Assembly: GCF_963664075.1 (NCBI RefSeq)
Contig: NZ_OY760916.1
Span: 4,051,001 to 4,115,000, forward strand
DNA length: 64,000 nt
DNA from: an uncultured Desulfobulbus sp.
GTDB lineage: Bacteria; Desulfobacterota; Desulfobulbia; Desulfobulbales; Desulfobulbaceae
Direction of reading: 5' to 3'
The position numbers and the translations under genes are program-made. Positions 1-7,618 of the stretch are shown one piece after another; the stretch's first letter is position 1; each line of letters starts with the position of its first letter. Under the pieces are notes generated by a model. That model searched no databases, was not told where the DNA came from, and saw only the letters and a program-made list of their open reading frames with translations.

Positions 1-19
1 CGGCCCGCGGATCGAGATG

Positions 20-817
20 CTACGGTTTTGGACGGGCAATGACAAAAAGCGGGTGGTAGCTGAGGCGAACGCCCTGCTCACCACCAAATTGACGCTGATA
101 CTTCTGGATAAAATCCGTCACCTGACGCCTGGTCCAGGCTTTCTGGCCGATGGAGTTCACTCCTGTCGCCCGCAGGTGTTTAAGCACAGCAAGAGGATCG
201 GTGTACCACAGCACTTCCAGGGTCTCTTCTGCTGCCAGAATTTCAAAACGCTCGGACATAACCGTCAAGACCTGATCCAAGGTGCGGTAGATCAGCCCGA
301 CTCCAGCGATTTCCCGAATTTCCCGCAGGTTTTCCTTGCCGTAAAGCGACAAGGCAAAGATCCCGTTTCCAGCAAGATGACGGTGCAGTTTATCGCAGAC
401 CGCGGGAAAATCATGGACCCAATGCAGGGTAGAGGATGAAATGATCAGATCGTAGCAGCCAGGCAGGCGAACCGATTCAATATCGCCGGCCACAAAAGTC
501 ATATTTTCGGCCTTGGGGCCGATTTTTCGACAGATACATTCCTCAAAAGCAGCGACCAGATCGCTGATGGTCAGGTGGGAGAGCCCGGGAAATCGCTCAA
601 AAATTCGTTGAGTCAACAGGCCGGTACAGCAGCCAATCTCAAGGGCCTCTTCGGGGCTCAGTTCGGGGGCAGCATTGGCCAACATGGTCAACAGGTGTTC
701 AGCCACCCGGTGCTGGACCGTGGCGTGCTGTTCGTAGGTATCTGCCGCCTGTTCAAAGCGCAGCCGTATCAGCTTCTTATCGGGAATCATCGGTATCGAT
801 CGGGTTACGTCGTACAT
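20..817 (-). CDS. bioC: BioC-like SAM-dependent methyltransferase (malonyl-ACP O-methyltransferase)
   Basis: Class I SAM methyltransferase of about 265 residues. The N-terminus (RLRFEQAADTYEQHATVQ) has the BioC pattern in which an RFxxAAxTYxxHAxVQ segment precedes the fold. Motif I is LEIGCCTGLLTQ and a later acidic motif is YDLIISSSTLHWV. BioC methylates malonyl-ACP so that it can enter fatty acid synthesis as a disguised primer for the pimeloyl part of biotin. The ATG at 817 has a GAGG about 11 bases upstream; an upstream TTG (847) and an in-frame ATG (790) are alternatives. The neighbouring gene downstream is outside the window, so a bio operon cannot be confirmed. Another small-molecule methyltransferase is possible. 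Confidence 0.75.
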   Translation of the reverse strand: MYDVTRSIPMIPDKKLIRLRFEQAADTYEQHATVQHRVAEHLLTMLANAAPELSPEEALEIGCCTGLLTQRIFERFPGLSHLTISDLVAAFEECICRKIGPKAENMTFVAGDIESVRLPGCYDLIISSSTLHWVHDFPAVCDKLHRHLAGNGIFALSLYGKENLREIREIAGVGLIYRTLDQVLTVMSERFEILAAEETLEVLWYTDPLAVLKHLRATGVNSIGQKAWTRRQVTDFIQKYQRQFGGEQGVRLSYHPLFVIARPKP

Positions 818-988
818 ATTTTCAAAAACCTCGCAACCCAACGACAATCGTGGTGCAGATGGGGTGAAAATAAAACGATGAACTTCTTTCGCTCTCTCCA
901 GTCCGGCTTATGGCTCGACTGGACTTTGCCTACTTAACGATCTTTGCTGCTACCTCTTAAGCTTTGCTTCTCTTACTCCTGCATCCGG

Positions 989-1447
989 TTACTGCGTACT
1001 TCCCCAGAGCAACTCCTTAAAGACCCAACCGGTGATCCCCTGGTCGTGGTGCACCTGAACCCAGGAATCCTGGATGGATAAAACCTGAAACACGGTTCCG
1101 TACATGGCCTGCGCTACAATCTCGGCGTCAAGGCTCGGGGTCTGGCGAACATTGATTGCCTGATCAAGCCCCTCATTGGCTCGCACAATGACTGTAGGAG
1201 TAGGTTGAGTCGTGCTTTGGTACACCCAACCAGTGGATGCTTCAAAATCACGCACTTTGAGCCAGCTACCTTCTCTGCCAATGACCTGCAAAGGAAACCC
1301 ACTATCCAGTTTCCATAAAATGGGTTGATTGGTTCCTGGTGCAACCCGCATGTTAATGCCCTCTCCGGCAACACTAACGATTTGGGCAGTACCGCACTCA
1401 ACCTGCAAGAAAACACAGACAATGGCTCCGAGCAAATATCGCATCAT
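989..1447 (-). CDS. Exported protein with two bacterial SH3 domains
   Basis: About 152 residues: an N-terminal hydrophobic signal segment (MRYLLGAIVCVFLQVECGTA), then two SH3b-type repeats of about 60 residues, each with the NxRxxPxxxxxIxxxxxxGxxxxVxxxxxxWxxVxxxxGxxGWVxxxxL pattern (INMRVAPG...GWVYQST and INVRQTPS...GWVFKELL). Such proteins act in the periplasm, often on peptidoglycan or as adaptors. The ATG at 1447 overlaps the TGA of the upstream ferredoxin gene (ATGA) and has AGGGA 8 bases before it; an ATG at 1471 is possible but its Shine-Dalgarno sequence would abut the start. Last gene of the parA-parB minus-strand operon. Confidence 0.8.
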   Translation of the reverse strand: MMRYLLGAIVCVFLQVECGTAQIVSVAGEGINMRVAPGTNQPILWKLDSGFPLQVIGREGSWLKVRDFEASTGWVYQSTTQPTPTVIVRANEGLDQAINVRQTPSLDAEIVAQAMYGTVFQVLSIQDSWVQVHHDQGITGWVFKELLWGSTQ

Positions 1448-2352
1448 GGATTGGTTCCCTGGTTGTGCCATTCCTTAGCGGGAAACGAAAGCGTGTCCAA
1501 ACGTAGCTGATAGCCAGCGATATCAAGTCCCAGAGCACCATAACGACATCCCTGCACACAGCGTAGGCAGCGAATACATGCATGGCTATTGGGCGACTCA
1601 TTAACCCGAAGCTCCACAGGGCACTCTCGATGACACGCACCGCACTTTGTACATTTATCCGCAGCAAATTTCAACCTAATCAGGCTAATCCGATTAAAGA
1701 GGCCGTAAAAAGCCCCCAGAGGACAAACGATTCGGCAAAACGGACGGGAGATGAGCACACTGGCAATCAGGGTCACAGCCAGGAGAATCAGTTTATTGAC
1801 AAAGAGCCACCCGAGACTGGATCTCAGGCTGGAGTCAAGCAGAAGCATGGGGATCCCGGCTTCGAGGGTTCCGGCGGGACAGATAAACTTACAGAACCAG
1901 GGGAGCCCCATATCAAAATCATTGAGCACAATCAGGGGCAGCAGAATAACCGTTACCACCAAGATCAGGTAGCGACACCAGCCAAGCCAGGCAGGCAAAG
2001 AAAAGGAGGGTGAGGGGATACGATGTAACCACTCCTGAAGCCAGCCAAATGGGCAGGCCCAGCCGCAGATGAAACGTCCAAAGACGGCAGCAAACATGCC
2101 GATGGCGCCCACAACATAGGTCCCTATAAAAAGCTGCCCTGCTGCAAAGGACATGCGCACGCCAAGAAGCAACTGCTGCAGGCTGCCAATGGGACAAAAT
2201 GTGGTGGAAGCAGGACAGGAGTAACAGTTCAATCCGGGAGAACAGAGAACTTTCAATGGCCCCTGATACAGGCTACCACTGGCGACAAAGCCCCAGTAGC
2301 CATTGGTCAGCAGGGTCAACACCAGCTGTATCCACTGCCGCAACCGCTGCAT
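1444..2352 (-). CDS. NapH/NosR-type 4Fe-4S polytopic membrane protein
   Basis: 302 residues. Membrane segments alternate with cysteine motifs: CSPGLNCYSCP near the N-terminus, CGWACPFGWLQE in the middle, CRIVCPLGAFYG, and two ferredoxin-type clusters CTKCGACHRECP and CIRCLRCVQGC near the C-terminus. This is the NapH/NosR/RdxA-like electron-transfer architecture, which passes electrons across the membrane. The start ATG directly follows the TAA of the 55-residue CXXC gene, suggesting translational coupling, and its end overlaps the SH3 gene. The substrate or redox partner cannot be read from sequence. Confidence 0.85.
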   Translation of the reverse strand: MQRLRQWIQLVLTLLTNGYWGFVASGSLYQGPLKVLCSPGLNCYSCPASTTFCPIGSLQQLLLGVRMSFAAGQLFIGTYVVGAIGMFAAVFGRFICGWACPFGWLQEWLHRIPSPSFSLPAWLGWCRYLILVVTVILLPLIVLNDFDMGLPWFCKFICPAGTLEAGIPMLLLDSSLRSSLGWLFVNKLILLAVTLIASVLISRPFCRIVCPLGAFYGLFNRISLIRLKFAADKCTKCGACHRECPVELRVNESPNSHACIRCLRCVQGCRYGALGLDIAGYQLRLDTLSFPAKEWHNQGTNP

Positions 2353-2520
2353 TTACCCGATCCCTATACAGGCAAGACAGATCGAACGTGCCTGCTGCAG
2401 CACCCGCTCCGGTTCCCCCAACGTAATCCCCACGAGCAGCAGGCCAAGAAAGAGAGCCATAGCCACCAAGGGGGCTTTGCGCAATGCTGTTTTTCGGGAC
2501 GAAGATGCGGAGACAGCCAT
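2353..2520 (-). CDS. Small membrane CXXC protein, CD1871A-like
   Basis: 55 residues: a basic N-terminus, one transmembrane helix (LVAMALFLGLLLVGITLG), then GEPERVLQQARSICLACIGIG at the very end. The terminal ICLxCIGIG signature matches the CD1871A-type CXXC small protein family, which commonly sits beside NapH-like ferredoxins; here it does so exactly, with TAA followed at once by the ferredoxin ATG. A longer open frame runs upstream to 2622 inside parB, but the ATG at 2520 lies 13 bases after the parB stop and is the sensible start. Probably a thiol or cluster partner of the downstream membrane ferredoxin (inference). Confidence 0.75.
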   Translation of the reverse strand: MAVSASSSRKTALRKAPLVAMALFLGLLLVGITLGEPERVLQQARSICLACIGIG

Positions 2521-2533
2521 GGTAGGATACCGA

Positions 2534-3409
2534 TTACTGGGAAAGTAAACCGACCAGTCGATCCAGATCGTCGCTGGAATAGTATTCGATCTCCAGCTTA
2601 CCGCGAGGACCTTGCTGAACAATACGCACCTTGGTATTCAACTGATTGGTCAGCTGGTTGGTCAGGGTATTGCAGTAGGTGGTGGGCAGTTCTTCTTTAA
2701 CAACAGGCTGCGGTCGAGGCTCACTGGCCTTGACGGGAGCCTTTTGCTTATTGCCGTTACACAGCTTTTCGGCTGCCCGCACAGAGAGTCCTTCGTCAAC
2801 TATACGATCACGAATCAACTGCATCTGATCGGGATTGTCCTTGAGCCGCAACAGCACCCGGGCATGCCCCTCGCTGATGGTGCCAAGTACCACATCCTCC
2901 TGCAGCGGAGCAGGGAGTTGCAACAGACGCAGAACATTCGTCACGGTAGAACGCTTGCGCCCGACCTTTTGAGCGACTTCCTCCTGAGTCAGCGAGAACT
3001 CTTCCATCAGGCGGCTGTAGGCCTGCGCCTCCTCAATGGCGTTGAGGTCATGGCGTTGAATGTTTTCAATCAGGGCCAGCTCAAGATGTTCCCGGTCTCC
3101 GGCATCATCCATCACCACCACCGGCACTTCGTCCAGGCCGGCCAGTTTGGCAGCCCGTAGCCTTCGTTCTCCAGCAATCAACGTATAGCGGCTGCCTTTC
3201 CCTTTGATCACGAGCAGCGGCTGAATAATCCCTTTTTCTTGTATAGAGTCAGCGAGTTCCTGCAGTTTTTCCGGATCAAAATAGCCGCGTGGCTGGTGTG
3301 GATTAGGGACTATTTTGTCAATATCGCAAAGGAAATACTTTTCGTCTTCATCAAGACTCTCCTCCGATAACAAGGCCCCGACCCCACGCCCTAAAACACT
3401 TTTTGCCAT
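2534..3409 (-). CDS. parB: Chromosome partitioning protein ParB
   Basis: 291 residues. The ParB N-terminal CTPase domain spans roughly residues 28-115 and shows VPNPHQPR, the IIQPLLV strand and GERRLRAAKLAG; a helix-turn-helix DNA-binding region follows (LTQEEVAQKVGRKRSTVTNVLRLLQLP), and a C-terminal dimerisation segment ends in LDRLVGLLSQ. ParB binds parS, clamps DNA in a CTP-dependent way, spreads, and works with ParA to segregate origins. The ATG overlaps the parA stop by one base. A perfect parS lies about 200 bp upstream of parA. Confidence 0.95.
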   Translation of the reverse strand: MAKSVLGRGVGALLSEESLDEDEKYFLCDIDKIVPNPHQPRGYFDPEKLQELADSIQEKGIIQPLLVIKGKGSRYTLIAGERRLRAAKLAGLDEVPVVVMDDAGDREHLELALIENIQRHDLNAIEEAQAYSRLMEEFSLTQEEVAQKVGRKRSTVTNVLRLLQLPAPLQEDVVLGTISEGHARVLLRLKDNPDQMQLIRDRIVDEGLSVRAAEKLCNGNKQKAPVKASEPRPQPVVKEELPTTYCNTLTNQLTNQLNTKVRIVQQGPRGKLEIEYYSSDDLDRLVGLLSQ

Positions 3410-4185
3410 TATACTCTCCCATTAGCTCGTTTGAGAAATTCGGTCCCCAGTTGCTTGTAGGCCTTAGCCCCAGGACAGCTGGCATCGTACTCAATAATGG
3501 TCTGTCCATGGCTGGGGCTTTCGCTGAGACGTACATTTCGAGGGATCACCGTCTTGTACACCTGCTCGCCAAAGTGTCGCTGAATCTCGCTGGCCACGGA
3601 ATGGGTGAGTCGGTTGCGCTTATCGTACATGGTCAGCAAGAGCCCTTCGATAAAGAGATCCCTATTTAACGTTTTTTTCACCTTGCGAATCGTAGAAATC
3701 AGCTGGGCCAAACCTTCCATTGCGAAATATTCACACTGCAGTGGAATCAAAACCGAATCCGCCGCAGTGAGACTGTTAAGCGTCAGCATCCCCAACGAAG
3801 GCGGGCAGTCGATGAAGACATACTCAAACAAGTCACGCACCGGACGCAAAACTGACTTGAGCCGTTTCTCTCTGTTGTCTTGGCTGATCAGCTCAACCTC
3901 TACGCCCACCAGATCCATGGAGGCAGGTAAGACCGAAAGATTTTTAACATTGGTAGGCTGGATGCAATCCGCGGCTTCCTGGGTACCGGAATAGCAACTG
4001 TAGATATTTTTATCCGTGCTCGACTTGAACACGCCCACACCGCTGGAAGCATTCCCCTGGGGATCAGAATCGACCAGCAGCACCTTTTTCCCTTTGCTCG
4101 CCAGAACGGCAGCGAGGTTCAACGCAGTTGTGGTTTTCCCGACGCCACCCTTTTGGTTGGCTAAAGCGATAATGTGTGATTCCAC
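3409..4185 (-). CDS. parA: Chromosome partitioning ATPase ParA (Soj)
   Basis: 258 residues, standard for chromosomal ParA/Soj. The deviant Walker A motif is ANQKGGVGKTTT (from residue 8), Walker A' is VLLVDSDPQGNASSG, and Walker B is YVFIDCPPSLGMLT. It lacks the N-terminal HTH of plasmid type Ia ParA. It forms the nucleoid-bound ATP gradient that moves ParB-parS complexes. First gene of the operon parA-parB-CXXC-ferredoxin-SH3; the promoter must lie in the 243-bp divergent gap shared with nadB. Confidence 0.95.
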   Translation of the reverse strand: MESHIIALANQKGGVGKTTTALNLAAVLASKGKKVLLVDSDPQGNASSGVGVFKSSTDKNIYSCYSGTQEAADCIQPTNVKNLSVLPASMDLVGVEVELISQDNREKRLKSVLRPVRDLFEYVFIDCPPSLGMLTLNSLTAADSVLIPLQCEYFAMEGLAQLISTIRKVKKTLNRDLFIEGLLLTMYDKRNRLTHSVASEIQRHFGEQVYKTVIPRNVRLSESPSHGQTIIEYDASCPGAKAYKQLGTEFLKRANGRV

Positions 4186-4391
4186 CGTAAATCTTCTCCT
4201 GGCAGCTCTTTGTTAATGAAACATCTCCGGAGTATACTATACTCTTCTCTCCCAGAGAATAGTTCTCTTGCCGCCAAATTCACTTTGGCTATTGTTTAAC
4301 ATTCGTATTAAGCTGTGCGAATGATGGTTCGGGCCTGCATTCAACCATTTTGCAGTCGCCGAGACGAATGATTCTTTTTTCACAGCCAACA

Positions 4392-4407
4392 TGTTTCACG
4401 TGAAACA
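4392..4407. promoter_or_regulatory. parS centromere site
   Basis: A perfect 16-bp palindrome, TGTTTCACGTGAAACA, identical to the canonical bacterial parS consensus bound by ParB. It sits 21 bp before the nadB start and about 200 bp upstream of parA. Its position just before nadB means spreading ParB could cover the nadB promoter region. Confidence 0.95.
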
Positions 4408-4428
4408 TTGCCGGCGCGGGACCCTAGT

Positions 4429-6033
4429 ATGACGGATTATAGCGATGTACTCATTATTGGTAGTGGTGTATCGGGGCTGTCGTTTGCTCTGAAGGTTGCG
4501 CAGTTTTCCAAGGTGACCCTGATCACTAAAAAGAAAAAAGCCGATACGGCAACCAACCTGGCCCAGGGTGGTGTTGCGGCGGTGCTCTCAGTAGAAGACT
4601 CGGTGGAGGCGCATATTGCCGACACGCTCTGCTCTGGAGATGGAATTTGCAATAAGGACATTGTCCGCATTGTGACCACAGAAGGGCCCGACCGGGTCCG
4701 AGAGTTGATGGATCTTGGCGTTCGTTTTCAGTTGGGTGAAAATGGTGAAGGATTTGATCTGGGAATGGAAGGTGGACACTCTGCGCGCAGGGTCGCCCAT
4801 GCAACCGACATCACCGGCAAAGAAATTGAGCGTGCGCTCATCAAACAGATTGAAGCCAACCCCAATGTCACCGTCCTTGAGGATCATCTGGCCATTGACC
4901 TCTTAATCGAATCAAAGGCGAAGGGCGAGGAGCGACACAACGGAGATCGTTGTCTGGGCGCCTATGTCCTCAATCGCCTCACCGGCGAAGTTGAAACCCA
5001 CTGTGCAGGTGTCACCGTACTCTGTACGGGAGGATGCGGCAAGGTCTATCTCTATACGACCAACCCGGATATTGCTACCGGCGATGGCGTGGCCATGGCC
5101 TACCGTGCTGGTGCCAAGGTGGCCAACATGGAATTTATCCAGTTCCATCCCACCTGCTTTTTTAACCGTGAGGCAAAAAACTTTCTTATCTCAGAAGCGG
5201 TTCGCGGGGAAGGGGCCATTCTCATAAATCAGGATGGTGAAGCCTTCATGAAAAAATACGATCCCCGCGGTGACCTGGCTACCCGGGATGCGGTAGCTCG
5301 AGGTATTGATGCTGAGATGAAAAGGACAGGTACCGATTGTGTCTACCTGGACATCACCCATAAGCCTGCCACCTTTCTTCGAGAACGTTTCCCCAATATC
5401 TATGCGACCTGTAAAAAGTATGGAGTGGATCTGACCGAGAAGCCTATTCCTGTTGTCCCCGCCGCCCACTATATGAGCGGTGGTGTCCTGGTCGATGAAT
5501 ACGGCAACAGCTCCATCAACAACCTGATGGTGCTGGGCGAAACGGCCTGCACCGGCCTCCATGGTGCCAATCGACTTGCCTCAAACTCACTGCTTGAGGC
5601 GGTAGTTTTTGCCCATAGAGCCGCCAAACAGATCAAAGAACGTATTAATGAAATTCGCGATCTGGAACGTATCGAAATTACCCCCTGGCGTACCGGTGGT
5701 GCGGAAATTCTTGATGAATCCATCTTGATCAAACACAACTGGGATCAGCTGCGGCAACTGATGTGGGACTATGTTGGCATTGTCCGTCGCCAAAAGCGTC
5801 TGGACCTGATCCAGACACGACTCAGCTGGATGGTCAAAGAAATCAAGGAGCATTTCTATGACTACCTCCTTACGCCGGATCTGGTCGAGCTGCGCAACCT
5901 GGCGGTTGTTGCCGATCTGATCGTTCAAAGTGCCAGCCTTCGCAAGGAGTCTCGCGGTCTGCATTACATTGAGGACTACCCCCAGAAAGAGGATCAGGAA
6001 TGGCTCAAGGATACGGTCCTGCAAAAGCAGTAA
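4429..6033 (+). CDS. nadB: L-aspartate oxidase
   Basis: 534 residues. It oxidises L-aspartate to iminoaspartate with FAD, the first step of bacterial NAD synthesis, and can use fumarate as acceptor in anaerobes. The N-terminal FAD-binding motif is VLIIGSGVSGLSFA; other family hallmarks are TNLAQGGVAA, MEFIQFHPTCFF, a SEAVRGEGA segment and HYMSGGVLVDEYG...GETACTGLHGANRLASNSLLE. The SEAVRGEGA and HGANRLASNSLLE blocks favour NadB over succinate dehydrogenase SdhA. Start ATG at 4429; an in-frame TTG at 4408 would begin at the parS edge and is less likely. Monocistronic, followed by a strong terminator. Confidence 0.93.
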   Translation: MTDYSDVLIIGSGVSGLSFALKVAQFSKVTLITKKKKADTATNLAQGGVAAVLSVEDSVEAHIADTLCSGDGICNKDIVRIVTTEGPDRVRELMDLGVRFQLGENGEGFDLGMEGGHSARRVAHATDITGKEIERALIKQIEANPNVTVLEDHLAIDLLIESKAKGEERHNGDRCLGAYVLNRLTGEVETHCAGVTVLCTGGCGKVYLYTTNPDIATGDGVAMAYRAGAKVANMEFIQFHPTCFFNREAKNFLISEAVRGEGAILINQDGEAFMKKYDPRGDLATRDAVARGIDAEMKRTGTDCVYLDITHKPATFLRERFPNIYATCKKYGVDLTEKPIPVVPAAHYMSGGVLVDEYGNSSINNLMVLGETACTGLHGANRLASNSLLEAVVFAHRAAKQIKERINEIRDLERIEITPWRTGGAEILDESILIKHNWDQLRQLMWDYVGIVRRQKRLDLIQTRLSWMVKEIKEHFYDYLLTPDLVELRNLAVVADLIVQSASLRKESRGLHYIEDYPQKEDQEWLKDTVLQKQ

Positions 6034-6085
6034 GACGATGAATCATGCTCTCCATGTCCCGGATTCACGGATTCGTGATTTCCAT

Positions 6086-6127
6086 AAAAAAACCCCTCGA
6101 AGCGGTCCGCTTCGAGGGGTTTTTTTA
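6086..6127. terminator. Bidirectional Rho-independent terminator
   Basis: A 14-bp perfect stem (AACCCCTCGAAGCG / CGCTTCGAGGGGTT) with a GTC loop, flanked by A-run and T-run, so it works in both directions. It lies between the convergent nadB (+) and the exported-protein gene (-). Confidence 0.93.
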
Positions 6128-6169
6128 TAATGATCGCAGGGGCGGTCAAGCCGAACCAAGGATAACCGG

Positions 6170-7036
6170 TTACTGCATATTCTGCATCTGCTGCATGGCC
6201 TCCTGCATGCGGCGCATCATCTCTGCCTGTTCATCTGCATTAACTCCATCGGCCTGCATAGCCTCCATTCGAGGTGTCATCATAGCCCCCATGCCCACCT
6301 GCTGTTGCATCTTTGCCCCAGCATCTGCTCCCTTGAAGCTATTCACTACTTGCTGAACGCTTCCCTCCAACATAGCCTCCGCCTGGGGGGCATATTCTGC
6401 CGTCAGTCCAGGTGGTACATCGAAGACACTGTCCGGAACAGGGGTAGAGGTGTCAACCTTGATGGCCACAACTGTAGTCTTCATCCCCATCATGGATGTC
6501 TCCGTCTTCAGGGGGATATTCGTTCCCTCGAGGACATAACTGGTGGACAGACCTTTGACGGTGAAAACGTCACAGTCATAGTCCATGAAACGTGTCTTTG
6601 TCTGGGTGACTTCCCCTGCCATTTGGGCCGACATTCCCGCAGCAAGCGATGTGGCGTTTTTCTTGAAATTCTTCTTCTCGCTCAGGCTGAGTTTGTTATA
6701 TTCTCTTTGGTACAGTTTGTTGGGATTGGTGGTTTTTGAAGCAGCCTGATCGACCAGATCATAGGTCGAAACCCAATCCGGTGTGGTAATTTTCACGCTC
6801 TGACTTTTCGTGGTCACCCCCATCATGGAGGTTGAGGTCGTATGATAGCTGGCCTGCATTCGACCATACTCTTTGATGTAGAGGACTTCTTCTCCTTGCT
6901 CCATACCGCTGAGCTGATAATGAATTGTCGCCTCTTTGAAGGGGAGTTTAACCTCCCAGGGGAAATCAGCACTCCAGCCCAGGGCTGCGGACATGAGCAC
7001 TCCCAGGGAGACACCCAACAGACATCGCATGTTCAT
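6170..7036 (-). CDS. Exported hypothetical protein with Met/Gln-rich tail
   Basis: 288 residues. A signal peptide (MRCLLGVSLGVLMSAALGWSA) precedes a beta-rich domain of about 190 residues with repeated YIKEYGRMQASYHTT-type strands, reminiscent of DUF4412-like outer-membrane/periplasmic proteins (suggestive only). The last 60 residues are extremely rich in Met and Gln (AEMMRRMQEAMQQMQNMQ). The ATG at 7036 follows GAGGAG with good spacing; the open frame extends further upstream without a ribosome site. Monocistronic. Met-rich tails can bind copper(I), but no other evidence supports that here. Confidence 0.65.
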   Translation of the reverse strand: MNMRCLLGVSLGVLMSAALGWSADFPWEVKLPFKEATIHYQLSGMEQGEEVLYIKEYGRMQASYHTTSTSMMGVTTKSQSVKITTPDWVSTYDLVDQAASKTTNPNKLYQREYNKLSLSEKKNFKKNATSLAAGMSAQMAGEVTQTKTRFMDYDCDVFTVKGLSTSYVLEGTNIPLKTETSMMGMKTTVVAIKVDTSTPVPDSVFDVPPGLTAEYAPQAEAMLEGSVQQVVNSFKGADAGAKMQQQVGMGAMMTPRMEAMQADGVNADEQAEMMRRMQEAMQQMQNMQ

Positions 7037-7133
7037 ACACCACTCCTCATTCTGTAGTCGGTTCAAAGTTACTGCCGCTGTGGGCTGTAGCCTATTGTAA
7101 CGACTCCAAGCAACAACGCAAGAGTAACAGCCC

Positions 7134-7523
7134 ATGCTCTCTTTTATCCAACAGATTGCCGAACGCAAAATCAAGCAGGCCATGGAGGAGGGATCCCTTC
7201 CGGATCTCAGTCACTGGAAGGACAAACCGCTGCCCCAAGAAGACCTGAGCAATGTCCCGGCTGACCTGCGCATGGCTTATCGACTTCTAAAAAATAGTGG
7301 TTTTGTCCCCGAAGAGGTGGTGCTGCAAAAAGAGATTATTCGTACCGAACAACTGCTGGCAAACTGCACGGACGAAAAAGAGAAGGTGCGGCAACTACGA
7401 AAAATAAGTTGTCTGCGGACCAAGCTCGAAGGCCGCATGGGACGCAGCCTTGAGCTTGGTGAAGAAGGGCCGTACTATGAGAAGGTGGTGAACCGACTGG
7501 CCACCCCCAAAAAAAAATCCTGA
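7134..7523 (+). CDS. DUF1992 domain protein (DnaJ-homologue subfamily C member 28-like)
   Basis: 129 residues. Recognised by IAERKIKQAMEEGSLPDLSHWKDKPLP at the start, then DLRMAYRLLKNSGFVPEEVVLQKEI, which are the hallmarks of the DUF1992 family; no J domain is present. Function is unknown. The final codons read PKKKS, and the A-rich DNA that encodes them doubles as the U-tract of the terminator of the convergent protease gene. Confidence 0.85.
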   Translation: MLSFIQQIAERKIKQAMEEGSLPDLSHWKDKPLPQEDLSNVPADLRMAYRLLKNSGFVPEEVVLQKEIIRTEQLLANCTDEKEKVRQLRKISCLRTKLEGRMGRSLELGEEGPYYEKVVNRLATPKKKS

Positions 7524-7555
7524 ATCAGAGCCAGCAGGTGGACACGGATTCAGGA
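7509..7555 (-). terminator. Terminator of the M16 protease gene
   Basis: Read on the minus strand, TCCTGAATC (7555-7547) pairs with GATTCAGGA (7526-7518) across a 20-base loop and runs into nine T (7517-7509). A second hairpin with related arms (7561-7570 with 7591-7600, ten perfect pairs) lies between it and the gene end. The T-run overlaps the last codons of the convergent DUF1992 gene. Confidence 0.65.
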
Positions 7556-7618
7556 TACCACTGAATCCGTTATTCACTCCAAAAATGCTCACGGATTCAG
7601 AAAAAAACAAAACTCTCC

